Part shown: one piece after another, positions 1-10,990 of the stretch | How the letters are laid out: each line of letters starts with the position of its first letter | Position numbering within the stretch: position 1 is the first letter of the stretch | Source: Methylophaga sp. | Lineage (GTDB): Bacteria > Pseudomonadota > Gammaproteobacteria > Nitrosococcales > Methylophagaceae | DNA: 64,000 nucleotides | NCBI RefSeq assembly: GCF_030651745.1 | Contig: NZ_JAUSCC010000079.1 | Span: 1 to 64,000 of the forward strand | Direction of reading: 5' to 3' | Program-made: the position numbers and the translations under genes | The notes under the pieces: generated by a model | Databases searched by the model: none | The model's input: only the letters and a program-made list of their open reading frames with translations | What the model was told of the DNA's origin: nothing

Positions 1-348
1 TACCCAAAAATGCAACTCATCATCGCCATCGGCCCGCTTGCCCCAGCTGAATAACAGCCAGCCACTGAATCCCAACATAAGTGGTGCCAGATAAGCAGGT
101 AAACCAAAAGCAAACAGCAAAGTATCTGCAAGCCATGCGCCGACAATACCACCACGGTTAGCGATAAAGTCATCCGTTCCGGTGGTTGACCAGCCAGGAT
201 CGGTAGGTTCGTAGGTGATTAAAGACAATAATAGATAAGCCGCCAATGCCAGCGCCAGGATCAGCGCTGCTTCCCGAAGTCTGAAGCCGACTGCGCCAGC
301 GGAGACATCTGGTTTATTTTTGTCGTTTGCCCGTGTCGCTTGTGCCAA
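1..348 (-). CDS. ftsK: DNA translocase FtsK, N-terminal part (runs off window)
   Basis: This is the 5' end of a gene read leftward and cut by the window edge; 116 codons are visible. The protein starts with a short polar stretch, then a hydrophobic segment (ALILALALAAYLLLSL), then the DPGWS motif and a GGIVGAWLAD segment leading into a second hydrophobic stretch. This order is typical of the four-helix membrane domain of FtsK, the septum-anchored DNA pump that clears chromosome dimers at division. The start is probably TTG at 348 with GGAA upstream; an in-frame stop lies just before it. FtsK and trxB are commonly neighbours in gammaproteobacteria, which supports the call. The motor and gamma domains lie outside the window. 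Confidence 0.85.
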   Translation of the reverse strand, partial: MAQATRANDKNKPDVSAGAVGFRLREAALILALALAAYLLLSLITYEPTDPGWSTTGTDDFIANRGGIVGAWLADTLLFAFGLPAYLAPLMLGFSGWLLFSWGKRADGDDELHFWV

Positions 349-443
349 TGTGATATTTCCAATGAAGCCAATTGATTAAACGCAGATTCTAACACAGGTT
401 TTACAAGCTGATGCTTGTCCAAAGGCAAAGCAATGGGTACTCT

Positions 444-1688
<1,245 letters not shown>

Positions 1689-1692
1689 TAAC

Positions 1693-1720
1693 GATAAGGC
1701 AGGTTCCCCCTGCCTTTATC
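1693..1720 (+). terminator. Hairpin after trxB
   Basis: An inverted repeat (GATAAGGCAGG, loop, CCTGCCTTTATC) starts four bases after the trxB stop. The stem is GC-rich and its 3' arm carries a short T run. It may end or weaken trxB transcription before the stress-protein gene. Only the stem is evident; there is no long U tract. Confidence 0.55.
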
Positions 1721-1736
1721 ATTTGAGGAGAGAGTT

Positions 1737-2183
1737 ATGGCACTTTATCAACATATTCTGATTGCGGCAGATTTTTCCAACCATACCGACATGGTGATTC
1801 ATCGCGCTAAAGCCCTGGCGGAGGCAAACAATACACGGCTGAGTTTATGTCATATCGTTGAAGATTTTCCCCTGACTGATTTTGCCTATGAGCCGATGAT
1901 CAGTGTCGATGCAGATATGCGTGATGCCTTGCTGAATGCAGGTGAAAAACAACTGTCTCTTTTGGGAGAAAAGTTTGGTATTGACGTCGATAGCCAATGG
2001 ATTGAATTTGGCAGTCCAGGTCGCGACATCGTGCGTATTGCAGAAGAAAATAATGTAGATCTTATCGTCGTCGGCTCTCACGGTCGCAAAGGCATTAAAA
2101 TGCTGTTAGGTTCGACGGCAAACGCAATATTACATCATGCTCGCTGTGATGTATTAGCCGTTAGATTACAGGACAAAAATTAA
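1737..2183 (+). CDS. Universal stress protein, UspA family
   Basis: A 148-residue single-domain Usp protein, the usual size. The C-terminal half carries the nucleotide-binding signature GSHGRKG followed by LLGSTANAIL, which in ATP-binding members contacts phosphate and ribose, and ends with CDVLAVR. Such proteins are cytoplasmic dimers that support survival in stress and stationary phase; the exact role is not readable from sequence. A strong GAGGAGAG ribosome site precedes ATG 1737. It lies downstream of trxB, separated by a hairpin, so read-through is possible. Confidence 0.9.
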   Translation: MALYQHILIAADFSNHTDMVIHRAKALAEANNTRLSLCHIVEDFPLTDFAYEPMISVDADMRDALLNAGEKQLSLLGEKFGIDVDSQWIEFGSPGRDIVRIAEENNVDLIVVGSHGRKGIKMLLGSTANAILHHARCDVLAVRLQDKN

Positions 2184-2199
2184 GCCAAAATGACTTTTC

Positions 2200-2241
2200 G
2201 CTTACTCACTTTAGTGAATGTTTCTTGCTGGGCGAGTAAGC
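2200..2241 (+). other. Stem-loop downstream of the stress-protein gene
   Basis: GCTTACTC at 2200-2207 pairs with GAGTAAGC at 2234-2241, and a small CAC-TTTA-GTG hairpin sits inside. It lies between the stress-protein stop and the diguanylate cyclase start and has no clear U tract, so its role as a terminator is uncertain. Confidence 0.35.
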
Positions 2242-2345
2242 CAACTGAGGTTTCCTTATCGGCCGGCCGAGTTATAGATTGTTACTGAACTTAATAAACC
2301 CAAACACTAATTTGCTTGAATAAACCTCGTCAAGAAGGATATTTT

Positions 2346-3383
2346 GTGTCAACGCCATCCTCATTCCCCCCCGTTTACACTGAAGCATTTCATCAGGCAT
2401 CTGAAAACCTGAGACGCACATTACCGTTTATCAATCAGCATCAAACTCCTGTTAACCCGGTTAATTACGCGGTCTGGTATGAGTATGTGGCTGGCAATAA
2501 TCAACAATTAAAAAAAGCCATCGATAATCGTCTGCAACAACAACAGAAGATCACACCTGAACTGACACAGAAACTGTACGAAAAATATGTGTTAATGGGT
2601 TTTCCCGAAAAGCTTGAAGCCACTAATAATGGCCTCAGACTAGTGGTCGACAACACCATGAATCAGATCAATAAGGTTGAATTAGCTGCTGGTGATTTCT
2701 CTGACGATCTGGCTATTCAGCAAACCAAACTTGAACAATCTGAAGACATTACCGAAATTAAAGGCGTGCTTTCAGAAATCCTGGAAAACACCCGTAAACT
2801 GGGTCAATCCAGTAGTGATTTAAAACAGGAATTAGCAGCCACCACTCAGGAAATACTTCGCTTGAGATCTGAATTAGAGATCGTAAAACAACAGGCAAAA
2901 ACCGATGGCCTAACCGGTTTGTTAAATCGTAGCTGCCTGAATAAAAAACTAAGTGATCTTTGTCATGATGGCGGACAGACTTTCTCAATGGGCTTATTTG
3001 ATATTGATCACTTTAAGCAGGTCAATGATAAGTTCGGTCATTTGCTCGGTGATCGTGTGTTGCAGTTTTTTGCCAGTCTATTGAAAAAACATTGTCAGGG
3101 CACCTCACATATCGCAGCTCGTTTTGGTGGCGAGGAGATGGCAGTCATCTTTATCGACATGCCAGCCCACCAGGCATTAGAAATTGCTGACTTGATTCGC
3201 CAGCAGCTTGCCAGCAGTAATCTCAAGAAAAAAGACAGTGATGAAACCATTGGTACGGTAACGGTTTCTGTTGGTCTGAGTCAGTATCAGCCGGGGGATA
3301 CTACATTGAATATTGTTGAACGTGCCGATGTGGCGTTGTATGAATCAAAAGCTGCAGGCAGAAATTGTATTACGCTACGTTAA
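2346..3383 (+). CDS. GGDEF-domain diguanylate cyclase
   Basis: A 345-residue predicted c-di-GMP synthase. The C-terminal GGDEF domain begins near TDGLTGLLNR, has the substrate-site residues FDIDHFKQVND, and the signature GGEEM at 261-265 (an accepted GGEEF variant). The RxxD inhibitory site that would precede the signature is absent (the segment reads GTSHIAAR), so product inhibition at that site is unlikely. The N-terminal 170 residues are not a recognisable sensor and include helix- and coil-rich sequence before the cyclase. There are no membrane segments, so it is likely cytoplasmic. GTG 2346 with AAGGAT upstream is preferred over TTG 2316. Confidence 0.88.
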   Translation: MSTPSSFPPVYTEAFHQASENLRRTLPFINQHQTPVNPVNYAVWYEYVAGNNQQLKKAIDNRLQQQQKITPELTQKLYEKYVLMGFPEKLEATNNGLRLVVDNTMNQINKVELAAGDFSDDLAIQQTKLEQSEDITEIKGVLSEILENTRKLGQSSSDLKQELAATTQEILRLRSELEIVKQQAKTDGLTGLLNRSCLNKKLSDLCHDGGQTFSMGLFDIDHFKQVNDKFGHLLGDRVLQFFASLLKKHCQGTSHIAARFGGEEMAVIFIDMPAHQALEIADLIRQQLASSNLKKKDSDETIGTVTVSVGLSQYQPGDTTLNIVERADVALYESKAAGRNCITLR

Positions 3384-3659
3384 TCAGAACTTATAAAACT
3401 GGCTGTTAAGATAATCCACAACCTGTTTTTGTTGTGCCGGAGTCCAATTCACATCAGCTGCAATCGCACAATTCGCCACCCGTTTTTCCAAACCATCCAG
3501 CGTTTTCACACCTCGTTCAGCACGAGTATAAAGCGAATTGGGCTGACCACCAGTTAAAGAAGCGTGACATTGCATACAGTTGGCATCATGCAATGGTTTT
3601 CCCTGTGCCAGCGCCGTAGCGCTGACAGTCAGGAAAAACATGGCCAGCAGATAACGCAT
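3384..3659 (-). CDS. Small exported c-type cytochrome
   Basis: A 91-residue protein with a signal peptide (hydrophobic core LLAMFFLTVSATALAQ) and a single haem-binding CMQCH motif just after it. The remaining sequence fits a small class I cytochrome c; a Met ligand cannot be assigned confidently. It probably works as a periplasmic electron carrier or as a subunit of an unseen complex. It starts three bases after the stop of the upstream peptidase gene, so the two are probably co-transcribed. ATG 3659 is chosen over the adjacent TTG 3662. Confidence 0.82.
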   Translation of the reverse strand: MRYLLAMFFLTVSATALAQGKPLHDANCMQCHASLTGGQPNSLYTRAERGVKTLDGLEKRVANCAIAADVNWTPAQQKQVVDYLNSQFYKF

Positions 3660-3662
3660 CAA

Positions 3663-4910
3663 TCAGACAACCGCTCGGGTTTGTAAAGCAGCAATACGTA
3701 AAGATGCCGGAGGATGCGAATCATAAATAGCCGAAACCAATGGATCAGGTGTCAACGTACTGGCGTTTTCTTTGTATAAAGCCACCAGCGCAGTAATCAG
3801 ATCATCCGCATTGGAAACCGATGCGGCATAAGCATCCGCTTCAAATTCATACTTGCGTGATAAAGAAGTCATCAACGGATGCAAAAAGAAGCTGAATACC
3901 GGAATCACCAGCATAAACAGAATCAACGCAATCGCATTGTTTTGCATCTCAACACCCAGACCGGTATAGAACCAGCTTTGTGTAGAGGCCCAACCCAGCA
4001 ATGCCAGACCAATCAGGCTTAACACGGCCATCAATCCCATGTTTTTAATCACATGTTTGCGACGGAAATGACCTAATTCATGTGCCAGTACCGCTTCGAT
4101 CTGATCTTCATTCAAAGTATTCAGCAAGGTATCAAAGAACACGATGCGTTTGTTGTTACCTAAGCCGGTAAAGTAAGCATTACCGTGACCACTGCGTCGT
4201 GAGCCATCCATTACATAAATGCCCTGGCTTTTGAAACCACAGCGTTGCAACAGGTTTTCCACCTTCTGTTTCAAATCAGCATCATCCAACGGGGTGAATT
4301 TGTTAAACAGCGGAGCGATAAAGGCCGGATAAGCCCACATCATAACGATTGCAAACCCCATCCAGGCTGCCCATAAATACAACCACCAGAATTCGCCGGT
4401 GCTGTTCATCAGCCATAAAGTCACCCACGCAATCGGCACGCCTAACACCAGCATTAACAATAACTGTTTGGCAAAGTCGCCCATAAACAAAGCTGGAGTG
4501 TTGCGGTTAAAACCGAATTTTTCTTCCATTACAAAGGTGCGGTACCAGGACAATGGCAGCTCTAGCAATGAGCCAATCAGCATAAAGCTCAGAATTAAAA
4601 CCACACCAGTCGTCATGGCTGACCAACCCATACTTTCCCAGGCACCGGACAATAATGCCAAACCACCGCCCAAAGTCCAGAGAATCAAAACGACCGCGCC
4701 AAACCAGCTTTCACGACGCATTTGAGCACCTTTGGCAACGGTGTAATCGGCAGCCTTCTGATGGGCAGCCAAGCCAATTTGCTCACGAAATGGCGCAGGT
4801 ACTTCATCACGATTCAATAAAACATGACGACGTTGACGTAATGACAACCAGATCTCGATCCCCGTCATCAGGGCGAGAGCGATTAAAAATATCCAGCTAA
4901 ATTCATTCAT
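3663..4910 (-). CDS. M48 family metallopeptidase, Ste24-like
   Basis: A 415-residue membrane zinc protease with the HELGH zinc motif at 277-281 and several hydrophobic helices before and after it. The N-terminal extension (ahead of the peptidase domain), and a length near 415, fit the Ste24/CAAX protease branch rather than the shorter HtpX branch. Bacterial members are inner-membrane proteases thought to act in protein quality control; there is no evidence here for prenylated substrates. It is followed directly by the small cytochrome gene and is divergent from orn. Confidence 0.92.
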   Translation of the reverse strand: MNEFSWIFLIALALMTGIEIWLSLRQRRHVLLNRDEVPAPFREQIGLAAHQKAADYTVAKGAQMRRESWFGAVVLILWTLGGGLALLSGAWESMGWSAMTTGVVLILSFMLIGSLLELPLSWYRTFVMEEKFGFNRNTPALFMGDFAKQLLLMLVLGVPIAWVTLWLMNSTGEFWWLYLWAAWMGFAIVMMWAYPAFIAPLFNKFTPLDDADLKQKVENLLQRCGFKSQGIYVMDGSRRSGHGNAYFTGLGNNKRIVFFDTLLNTLNEDQIEAVLAHELGHFRRKHVIKNMGLMAVLSLIGLALLGWASTQSWFYTGLGVEMQNNAIALILFMLVIPVFSFFLHPLMTSLSRKYEFEADAYAASVSNADDLITALVALYKENASTLTPDPLVSAIYDSHPPASLRIAALQTRAVV

Positions 4911-5018
4911 AATTTTTTAAACCAGTTAGAATCCTATAAAGTGCTCGTTACATTAGCCTTTGATACAATCAATGGCAACATAGTTCACCCATTCTGTAGT
5001 AATAAAAAGACGGAGCTC

Positions 5019-5570
5019 ATGGCCAAAAGCAAACACAACCTGATCTGGATTGACCTGGAGATGACCGGTCTCGATACCAATAACGACTATATTATCGAAA
5101 TCGCCACAATTGTCACTGACAGCGAACTCAACATTTTGGCAGAAGGCCCGATTATTGCGATTCATCAACCTGATGGTGTGCTCGCGGGCATGGATGAGTG
5201 GAATACTAAACAACATGGCGGCTCAGGTCTGACCGAGCGGGTTCGTAATAGTGTTGTCACGGTAGAACAAGCTGAGCAGGAAACCCTGGAGTTTCTCAAA
5301 AAATACGTCCCGGCCGGTACATCCCCCATGTGCGGCAACAGTATTTGTCAGGATCGTCGTTTTATGGCGCGGTTGATGCCCGATCTGGAAGCCTATTTCC
5401 ATTATCGCAATCTGGATGTCAGCAGCTTCAAGGAAATTGCGCGTCGCTGGGCACCCAAAGTTGAAAAATCATTTAAGAAAAAATCGTCACATCTGGCAAT
5501 GGATGATATCAAGGATTCCATCCGCGAACTGCAGCACTATCGCGAGCATATGATTAAAGTACCAGAGTAA
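5019..5570 (+). CDS. orn: Oligoribonuclease
   Basis: A 183-residue DEDD-family 3'-5' exonuclease that removes the last di- to pentanucleotides of RNA decay, including pGpG from c-di-GMP turnover. The first metal motif is IDLEMTGLD (D12, E14), the second and third lie around [15 protein letters not shown], and the last near [12 protein letters not shown]. Length and motifs match Orn closely. ATG 5019 with CGGAG upstream is preferred over an upstream in-frame start that would add 26 poorly conserved residues. The neighbouring diguanylate cyclase is a separate unit. Confidence 0.96.
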   Translation: MAKSKHNLIWIDLEMTGLDTNNDYIIEIATIVTDSELNILAEGPIIAIHQPDGVLAGMDEWNTKQHGGSGLTERVRNSVVTVEQAEQETLEFLKKYVPAGTSPMCGNSICQDRRFMARLMPDLEAYFHYRNLDVSSFKEIARRWAPKVEKSFKKKSSHLAMDDIKDSIRELQHYREHMIKVPE

Positions 5571-5658
5571 ATTCGCCACGCAGAATCAGCTCCATTCACG
5601 GCAATTTCACGACAGCCACAGGATCATCATTACACTCAATATAAATTTGAATGTAATG

Positions 5659-5808
5659 ATGCATCGAAAATTACTTTTACCGACTAAACATTGCATTGCC
5701 TGCCACCGACCGTTCAGCTGGCGAAAAAAATGGCGTGACTGTTGGGAGCAGGTTTTGTACTGTTCCGAACGCTGCCGCCGTAACCGGAAATCAGTAAATA
5801 ATCTATGA
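5659..5808 (+). CDS. DUF2256 zinc-ribbon-like protein
   Basis: A 49-residue protein with two cysteine pairs, CIAC near residue 12 and CSERC near 35-39, separated by a basic RPFSWRKKW segment. This pattern is the small DUF2256 family, whose function is unknown and which is often found near photolyase-like genes, as here. The stop overlaps the next start (ATGA at 5805-5808), which implies translational coupling with the fusion nuclease. The four cysteines could bind zinc. Confidence 0.82.
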   Translation: MHRKLLLPTKHCIACHRPFSWRKKWRDCWEQVLYCSERCRRNRKSVNNL

Positions 5809-7250
5809 AACCGCTACTGGGTTTTCCGGACAAAATGGTGTTGCTTGATTGCGAGACCACCGGTGGTAATGCCATTCGGGATCGGCTCACCGAGATTGCC
5901 TTGATCGAAATCACCAATGGCGTGGAAACGGATCGCTGGCAAACTTTAATTAATCCCGGTATCAGCATTCCTCCGTGGATAAGCAAACTCACTGGCATTA
6001 CCGATGCGATGGTGGCAGGACAGCCCACTTTTGCCGAAATTGCCGAGGAATTACAACAACGTTTGGCTGACAACGTTTTTGTTGCCCATCATGTGCGCTT
6101 TGATTATGGCTTTATTCGTGAATCGTTTCGCCGCCTCGGCATAACTTTTTCAGCAAAGACATTGTGCTCGGTAAAGATCAGTAGACTGCTTTATCCAGAA
6201 CAACGCCGTCACGGTATTGATGCCATTGTCGCCCGCCTCGGTTTGACCATCAATCAACGCCATCGGGCTATGGATGATGCACAGGTCATTCTTGAATTGC
6301 TCCAGCAAACACAACACGATTTTGATGAACCTGCCATCCAGCAAGCCTGTCAGCAACTGTCGCAACAAACCCGTCTGCCCAGTCATCTCGATATTAATGA
6401 AATCAATAAATTACCCGAACGGCCCGGTGTCTATCAGTTTTTTGATGAACAAGGTGCACTTTTATATATAGGTAAATCCGTCAATATCAAACAACGTGTT
6501 TTGAGTCACTTTGTGATAAACGGCAAACAGCGCAACAGCGATATACAACAACAATTGCAGCATATCGACTTTATTGAAACGCCTTCCGACTTTGGTGCGC
6601 AATTACTGGAAAATCAGTTAATCAAGAGCAAAACGCCACGTTATAACCGGCGGCAAACCAAAGCCAAACGGCTGTATCAAATCGCCTTGGCAACGGATGA
6701 AAATGGCTATCATCGCACCAGTATTGAGATGGCCGACTTACATCAATCACCAAATATCAGCCAGCGCTATGGCCTGTTTCGCAGCCAGAAGCAGGCAGAA
6801 AAAAAACTGCTTGAGCTGATTGGCGAACACCAGCTCTGTCAGAAACTTTGCGGTCTGCAAAAAACCAAAAACGGCTGTTTCGGTTATCAATTAAAAAAAT
6901 GTCGTGGTGCCTGCTGTGGCGAGGAACCGGCGTTGCATTACAACTTGCGTCTGCAAACCGCGTTATCTGGTATCAAAAATCAGGTCTGGCCTTGGAAGGG
7001 TCCGATAGTGATTACCGAATTGCCAGCCGATGGCGATTATGATGCAGCACAGTTTCATCTGGTCGATCAATGGCTGTATTTCGGCACCATCAAAAACCAG
7101 CACGATGCTTACGAACGGCTCCAGCAGCAGTATGCTGAACCACAATACTTTGATCTGGATGCCTACAAAATTCAGTTACGTTTTTTATTAAAACTTCGTC
7201 CCAAACAATTATTGATTGAAAACTTGCGTTTACCTGCAGAGGAGGCTTAA
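5805..7250 (+). CDS. DnaQ-like 3'-5' exonuclease fused to GIY-YIG (UvrC/Cho-like) nuclease
   Basis: A 481-residue two-domain nuclease. Residues about 10-175 are a DEDD exonuclease like the Pol III epsilon subunit (LDCETTG with D15 and E17; [16 protein letters not shown]). Residues about 205-285 are a GIY-YIG domain (GVY at 208-210, then [14 protein letters not shown]), as in the N-terminal half of UvrC and in Cho. The rest includes a cysteine-rich region ([21 protein letters not shown]) of the kind seen in UvrC. Fusions of this layout are known in other bacteria and are thought to act in nucleotide excision repair. It overlaps DUF2256 upstream and shares TAATG with the membrane gene downstream. 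Confidence 0.9.
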   Translation: MKPLLGFPDKMVLLDCETTGGNAIRDRLTEIALIEITNGVETDRWQTLINPGISIPPWISKLTGITDAMVAGQPTFAEIAEELQQRLADNVFVAHHVRFDYGFIRESFRRLGITFSAKTLCSVKISRLLYPEQRRHGIDAIVARLGLTINQRHRAMDDAQVILELLQQTQHDFDEPAIQQACQQLSQQTRLPSHLDINEINKLPERPGVYQFFDEQGALLYIGKSVNIKQRVLSHFVINGKQRNSDIQQQLQHIDFIETPSDFGAQLLENQLIKSKTPRYNRRQTKAKRLYQIALATDENGYHRTSIEMADLHQSPNISQRYGLFRSQKQAEKKLLELIGEHQLCQKLCGLQKTKNGCFGYQLKKCRGACCGEEPALHYNLRLQTALSGIKNQVWPWKGPIVITELPADGDYDAAQFHLVDQWLYFGTIKNQHDAYERLQQQYAEPQYFDLDAYKIQLRFLLKLRPKQLLIENLRLPAEEA

Positions 7251-7663
7251 TGATCACGACCAGCCATCGCATTTTAGGCTATGCGGGACTCCTACCTTTC
7301 TTTGGACTGGCGATTCTGAGCTGGCTAGGCTTTTTATATGCTTTTGACTGGCTGCTCAGTTATGCCGCGTTAATTTTCAGCTTTCTGGGTGGACTACTCT
7401 GGTATGTCAGCAGCATTAATAAACTGCCACGCCATGTTGTAATAGTAAGTGTCTCCACCATGTTATGGGCCTGGTGCTGGTTGTTATCACCTACACATTA
7501 CTGGCTATGGCTGGCCGCATTATCCTTTATCGGTCTGCACTTATATGAACGGCAACAACTCAGGGAAATCTACTCTGCCGAACTGATGCAGTTACGGGGC
7601 CATCTTTCTTATGGCGCAGCATTTTCATTATGGCTGGCAGCGCTTTCAACGTTAAATGGCTGA
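7250..7663 (+). CDS. DUF3429 membrane protein
   Basis: A 137-residue protein with four or five hydrophobic helices and short loops, matching the DUF3429 family in size and in its opening segment (HRILGYAGLLPFFG). Function is unknown; it is an inner-membrane protein. Its start overlaps the stop of the nuclease gene (TAATG) and its 3' end overlaps the next gene by 8 bases, so it sits in one operon with the photolyase genes. Confidence 0.8.
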   Translation: MITTSHRILGYAGLLPFFGLAILSWLGFLYAFDWLLSYAALIFSFLGGLLWYVSSINKLPRHVVIVSVSTMLWAWCWLLSPTHYWLWLAALSFIGLHLYERQQLREIYSAELMQLRGHLSYGAAFSLWLAALSTLNG

Positions 7664-9188
7664 GCTGAGATATCTCAATATTATCCTCGGTGATCAGCTT
7701 GATGCCGACAGTCTGTTGTTTGATGATTTTGATCAGCAACATGATCGGCTGTGGATGGCCGAAGTAACCGCCGAGTCAACCGATTATCTGTCCAGTAAGC
7801 AACGCACAGTACTGTTTTTATCGGCTATGCGACACTTTGCAGAACAACTGCAAACTGACAAATACCCACTGATTTACTGGTCATTAAACGATCAAAAATC
7901 CAGTTTTCATGACGCTTTATCAGCGAGCTTAAAACAGCATTCATTTGAAAAAATCCGCTGCGTATTGCCCGGCGATGTCCGAGTGATGAATGAATTGCAG
8001 CAATGTGCCGCTGATGTTGATATCGAAATTGAATGGCTGGCCGATCGGCATTTCATCAGCAAAAAAGGTGAATTCAAAACCTGGCTTGCCGAACGCAAAC
8101 AACCACGAATGGAATTTTGGTATCGACAGTTGCGTAAAACCCGCCACATCCTGATGGATGATGACCAGCCAATTGGCGGTCAATGGAATTTTGATAAGGA
8201 CAATCGCAAAAGTTTTAGCAAAAATGGCCCGTCTAAATTACCAGCGCCACTGCTGTTCGAAACAGATAAAATCACCCGACAAGTCATCCAGGATGTTGAA
8301 AAATATCTCCCCAATTTCTACGGCAATATCGAAAAGTTCAACTGGCCGGTTACCCGCCAGCAGGCATTAGCGGCATTGAATGATTTTATCCAGCATCGCC
8401 TTGTGCATTTTGGTGACTATCAGGATGCCATGTGGACCGATGAACCCTGGCTGTATCATTCGCGTTTATCGACCTGCCTGAATCTGAAACTGCTCTCCCC
8501 TGCCGAAGTTATCGATGCAGCAGAAAAAGCCTATACCGACAATAAAGCGCCATTGAACGCAGTAGAAGGTTTTATCCGGCAAATTCTCGGCTGGCGTGAA
8601 TATGTTCGCGGCCTGTACTGGAGCTATCGCGATGACTGGCTACAAATGAATGCACTGAATGCCCGGCGTGATCTGCCAGATTTGTATTGGCATGCCGAGA
8701 CCAAAATGACCTGTCTGCATCACAGCGTCAAACAGGTGCGGGATCATGGCTATGGTCATCATATTCAGCGACTGATGGTGACGGGTTTGTTTGCGTTGTT
8801 ATGGGGTGTCAAACCCAAAGCCATTCACCAATGGTATCTGGCGATGTATGTCGACGCCGTGGCCTGGGTGGAGATTCCGAATACATTGGGCATGAGCCAA
8901 TATGCCGATGGCGGTATTGTCGGCTCCAAACCCTATATTGCCAGCGGTGCCTATATCAATCGCATGTCTAATTACTGCCAAAGCTGCCCATTTGATCCCA
9001 AGCAGGCCAGTGGCGACACAGCTTGTCCGTTTACCACGCTGTATTGGCATTTCGTTGACCGGCATCAGGACTTACTCAGTAAAAACCCACGCCTCGGTAT
9101 GCAGGTCAAAAACTGGCACAACAAATCTGCAGATGAACAACAGGCCATCACACAACGTGCTGAAATCCTGTTCAGAAATTTACCGTAA
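7656..9188 (+). CDS. Iron-sulfur photolyase-related protein (FeS-BCP/CryB type)
   Basis: A 510-residue flavoprotein of the prokaryotic (6-4) photolyase/cryptochrome branch. The N-terminal Rossmann-like domain begins LRYLNIILGDQLD, typical of this branch. The C-terminal half has the FAD-binding helices (GWREYVRG, HGYGHHIQRLMV) and cysteines NYCQSC and later ACPF that, with upstream partners, would hold a 4Fe-4S cluster. Family members repair (6-4) photoproducts or act as light sensors. It lies ten bases before a classical photolyase gene, so the pair could cover both main UV lesions. Confidence 0.88.
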   Translation: MAELRYLNIILGDQLDADSLLFDDFDQQHDRLWMAEVTAESTDYLSSKQRTVLFLSAMRHFAEQLQTDKYPLIYWSLNDQKSSFHDALSASLKQHSFEKIRCVLPGDVRVMNELQQCAADVDIEIEWLADRHFISKKGEFKTWLAERKQPRMEFWYRQLRKTRHILMDDDQPIGGQWNFDKDNRKSFSKNGPSKLPAPLLFETDKITRQVIQDVEKYLPNFYGNIEKFNWPVTRQQALAALNDFIQHRLVHFGDYQDAMWTDEPWLYHSRLSTCLNLKLLSPAEVIDAAEKAYTDNKAPLNAVEGFIRQILGWREYVRGLYWSYRDDWLQMNALNARRDLPDLYWHAETKMTCLHHSVKQVRDHGYGHHIQRLMVTGLFALLWGVKPKAIHQWYLAMYVDAVAWVEIPNTLGMSQYADGGIVGSKPYIASGAYINRMSNYCQSCPFDPKQASGDTACPFTTLYWHFVDRHQDLLSKNPRLGMQVKNWHNKSADEQQAITQRAEILFRNLP

Positions 9189-9197
9189 GGAAACGTT

Positions 9198-10595
9198 ATG
9201 CAAGCAACTCAACTGGTCTGGCTACGCAATGATTTACGCCTCGATGATCATCCGGCATTGGCACTGGCTGCTGAACATGGCCCAATCAAAGTTGTGTTCT
9301 GCGCCACACCTAAACAATGGCAACAACATGATGAATCCCCGGCAAGATTAGGGCTTCGTGCAGCGGTATTACAGGATATTGCTGATCGACTTGCCCAGCT
9401 CGGCATACCGTTTCATTTACTCGAAGTCGATTATTTTGCCGATGTGCCAGATGAGTTACTCAAATTCTGTCAGCAACAGAATATTACGGATATCTGGTTT
9501 CAAGCAGAAACGCCGCTGGATGAACAGCGTCGCGATCAGGCTGTTAGTGATGTATTAACCAAAGCCGATATCTATGTACATCTGCTTGCCGAAGATTTAC
9601 TGGTCGCCTTACCTGTTAAAACCCAGCAGGATGAGCCATTTAGAGTATTCACGCCGTATTACCGTCGCTGGCTGCAAATCCTCGAAGATATTCAACAAAC
9701 TCCGTATGCCGAACCAAAATCACAGGGAAAAGCCTTAAAGTCGGAGTTACTGGAATGTAATTGGGCCGGAAAATTTCGTGATGATTTATGGCCCGGCAAC
9801 GAACAAAAAGCGTTAGAACGTCTCACAGCATTTTGTGAAATCAAATTGGATGTCTATAAAACCCAACGTGATTTCCCCAATAAACCGGCCACCAGCACCT
9901 TGTCACCCTATCTGGCCAATGGGCAGTTAGGCCCAAGAAGATTGCTGGCAACCATCCAGTATTACTGCGGCGAAGCCAAACGTGACTGGCGTCATGATGA
10001 CTGGTTACGCGAACTTGCCTGGCGGGATTTTTATAAACAATTATTTCTTTATTTCCCGCGCCTCAGCATGGGTAAAGCCTTTAAACTGGAAACTGAAAAA
10101 GTGGTGTGGCGTGATGATGAAGCTGGCTTCAAAGCCTGGTGTGAAGGTAAAACCGGCTTTCCGATTGTTGACGCTGCGATGCGCCAACTCAATCAAACAG
10201 GCTGGATGCATAATCGACTCAGAATGATCACCGCCAGCTTTCTCAGCAAAATACTGCTGCTAGACTGGCGGCGTGGTGAACAGTATTTTATGCAAACCTT
10301 AATCGATGGCGAATTTGCCGCCAACAACGGTGGTTGGCAATGGAGTGCATCAACTGGTGTCGATGCCGCACCGTACTTTCGGGTGTTCAACCCCACCCTG
10401 CAATCCGAACGTTACGACCCACAAGGTTTATTTATCAAACGCTTTGTACCGGAATTAAAGGATGTGCCAATCAAGCAACTGCATAATCCCCCAGCAGATT
10501 TACGCGGACAATGCGGTTATCCGCAACCGATTGTGGATTACAAACAAGCCCGAAAAGATGCCATTGCAGCGTTTAAGGATCTGCCGAGAGAGTAG
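9198..10595 (+). CDS. phrB: Deoxyribodipyrimidine photo-lyase, class I
   Basis: A 465-residue CPD photolyase that uses blue light and FADH- to split cyclobutane pyrimidine dimers. The N-terminal antenna domain starts LVWLRNDLRLDDHPAL; the FAD domain has TSTLSPYLANGQLGPR, ELAWRDFYKQ, GFPIVDAAMRQL and NNGGWQWSASTG, all hallmark segments. A ribosome site AAGGAAACG precedes ATG. It is the last gene of the DUF2256-nuclease-DUF3429-photolyase run and is followed by convergent genes on the other strand. Confidence 0.96.
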   Translation: MQATQLVWLRNDLRLDDHPALALAAEHGPIKVVFCATPKQWQQHDESPARLGLRAAVLQDIADRLAQLGIPFHLLEVDYFADVPDELLKFCQQQNITDIWFQAETPLDEQRRDQAVSDVLTKADIYVHLLAEDLLVALPVKTQQDEPFRVFTPYYRRWLQILEDIQQTPYAEPKSQGKALKSELLECNWAGKFRDDLWPGNEQKALERLTAFCEIKLDVYKTQRDFPNKPATSTLSPYLANGQLGPRRLLATIQYYCGEAKRDWRHDDWLRELAWRDFYKQLFLYFPRLSMGKAFKLETEKVVWRDDEAGFKAWCEGKTGFPIVDAAMRQLNQTGWMHNRLRMITASFLSKILLLDWRRGEQYFMQTLIDGEFAANNGGWQWSASTGVDAAPYFRVFNPTLQSERYDPQGLFIKRFVPELKDVPIKQLHNPPADLRGQCGYPQPIVDYKQARKDAIAAFKDLPRE

Positions 10596-10638
10596 AAAGT
10601 TCAGTGACTTTTCAGATGTATCTGAAACTATAAACAGA

Positions 10639-10911
10639 CTACATCGTTTTAAGTTTTCTTATGTGTGGTCTGGTTGACCACCATTTAATCAAAAGTAATA
10701 TTAAAAATACGTTTAAAAAGATATTTAGAGGGATTTTTAAGAAATAAAATGCTTTCCCTGTTTTGACCGGCAGCTCCCAAAGTAATCTGGAAACTAGAGT
10801 TAAAACGAAAAGAAATGATAGAAATTTAATCCCATTTAGGCCGGTCAAAGCTAAGGTAAGTAACAGGACAATACCTGTGGTGGTTATCCCTACCCATGTT
10901 TCTGTATTCAA
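10639..10911 (-). CDS. Small hypothetical membrane protein
   Basis: A 90-residue protein with about three hydrophobic segments and a basic tail; no family recognised. It uses a TTG start at 10911 with GGAAG well placed upstream. The region is AT-rich compared with its neighbours and lies between the photolyase operon and a HEPN-like gene on the same strand, suggesting a small accessory insertion. Confidence 0.5.
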   Translation of the reverse strand: MNTETWVGITTTGIVLLLTLALTGLNGIKFLSFLFVLTLVSRLLWELPVKTGKAFYFLKIPLNIFLNVFLILLLIKWWSTRPHIRKLKTM

Positions 10912-10990
10912 AGCACTTCCTTAAAATCAACCTAACCTCAGCCAGAATCAATCAAATTAAAACAAACTGGCTTACACCTTAAACCTTGAT

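Noticed and set aside
10611..10626. TTCAGA-TGTA-TCTGAA hairpin after the photolyase gene
   Set aside because: Short, AT-rich and lacking a clear U run on the plus strand; too weak to call a terminator.
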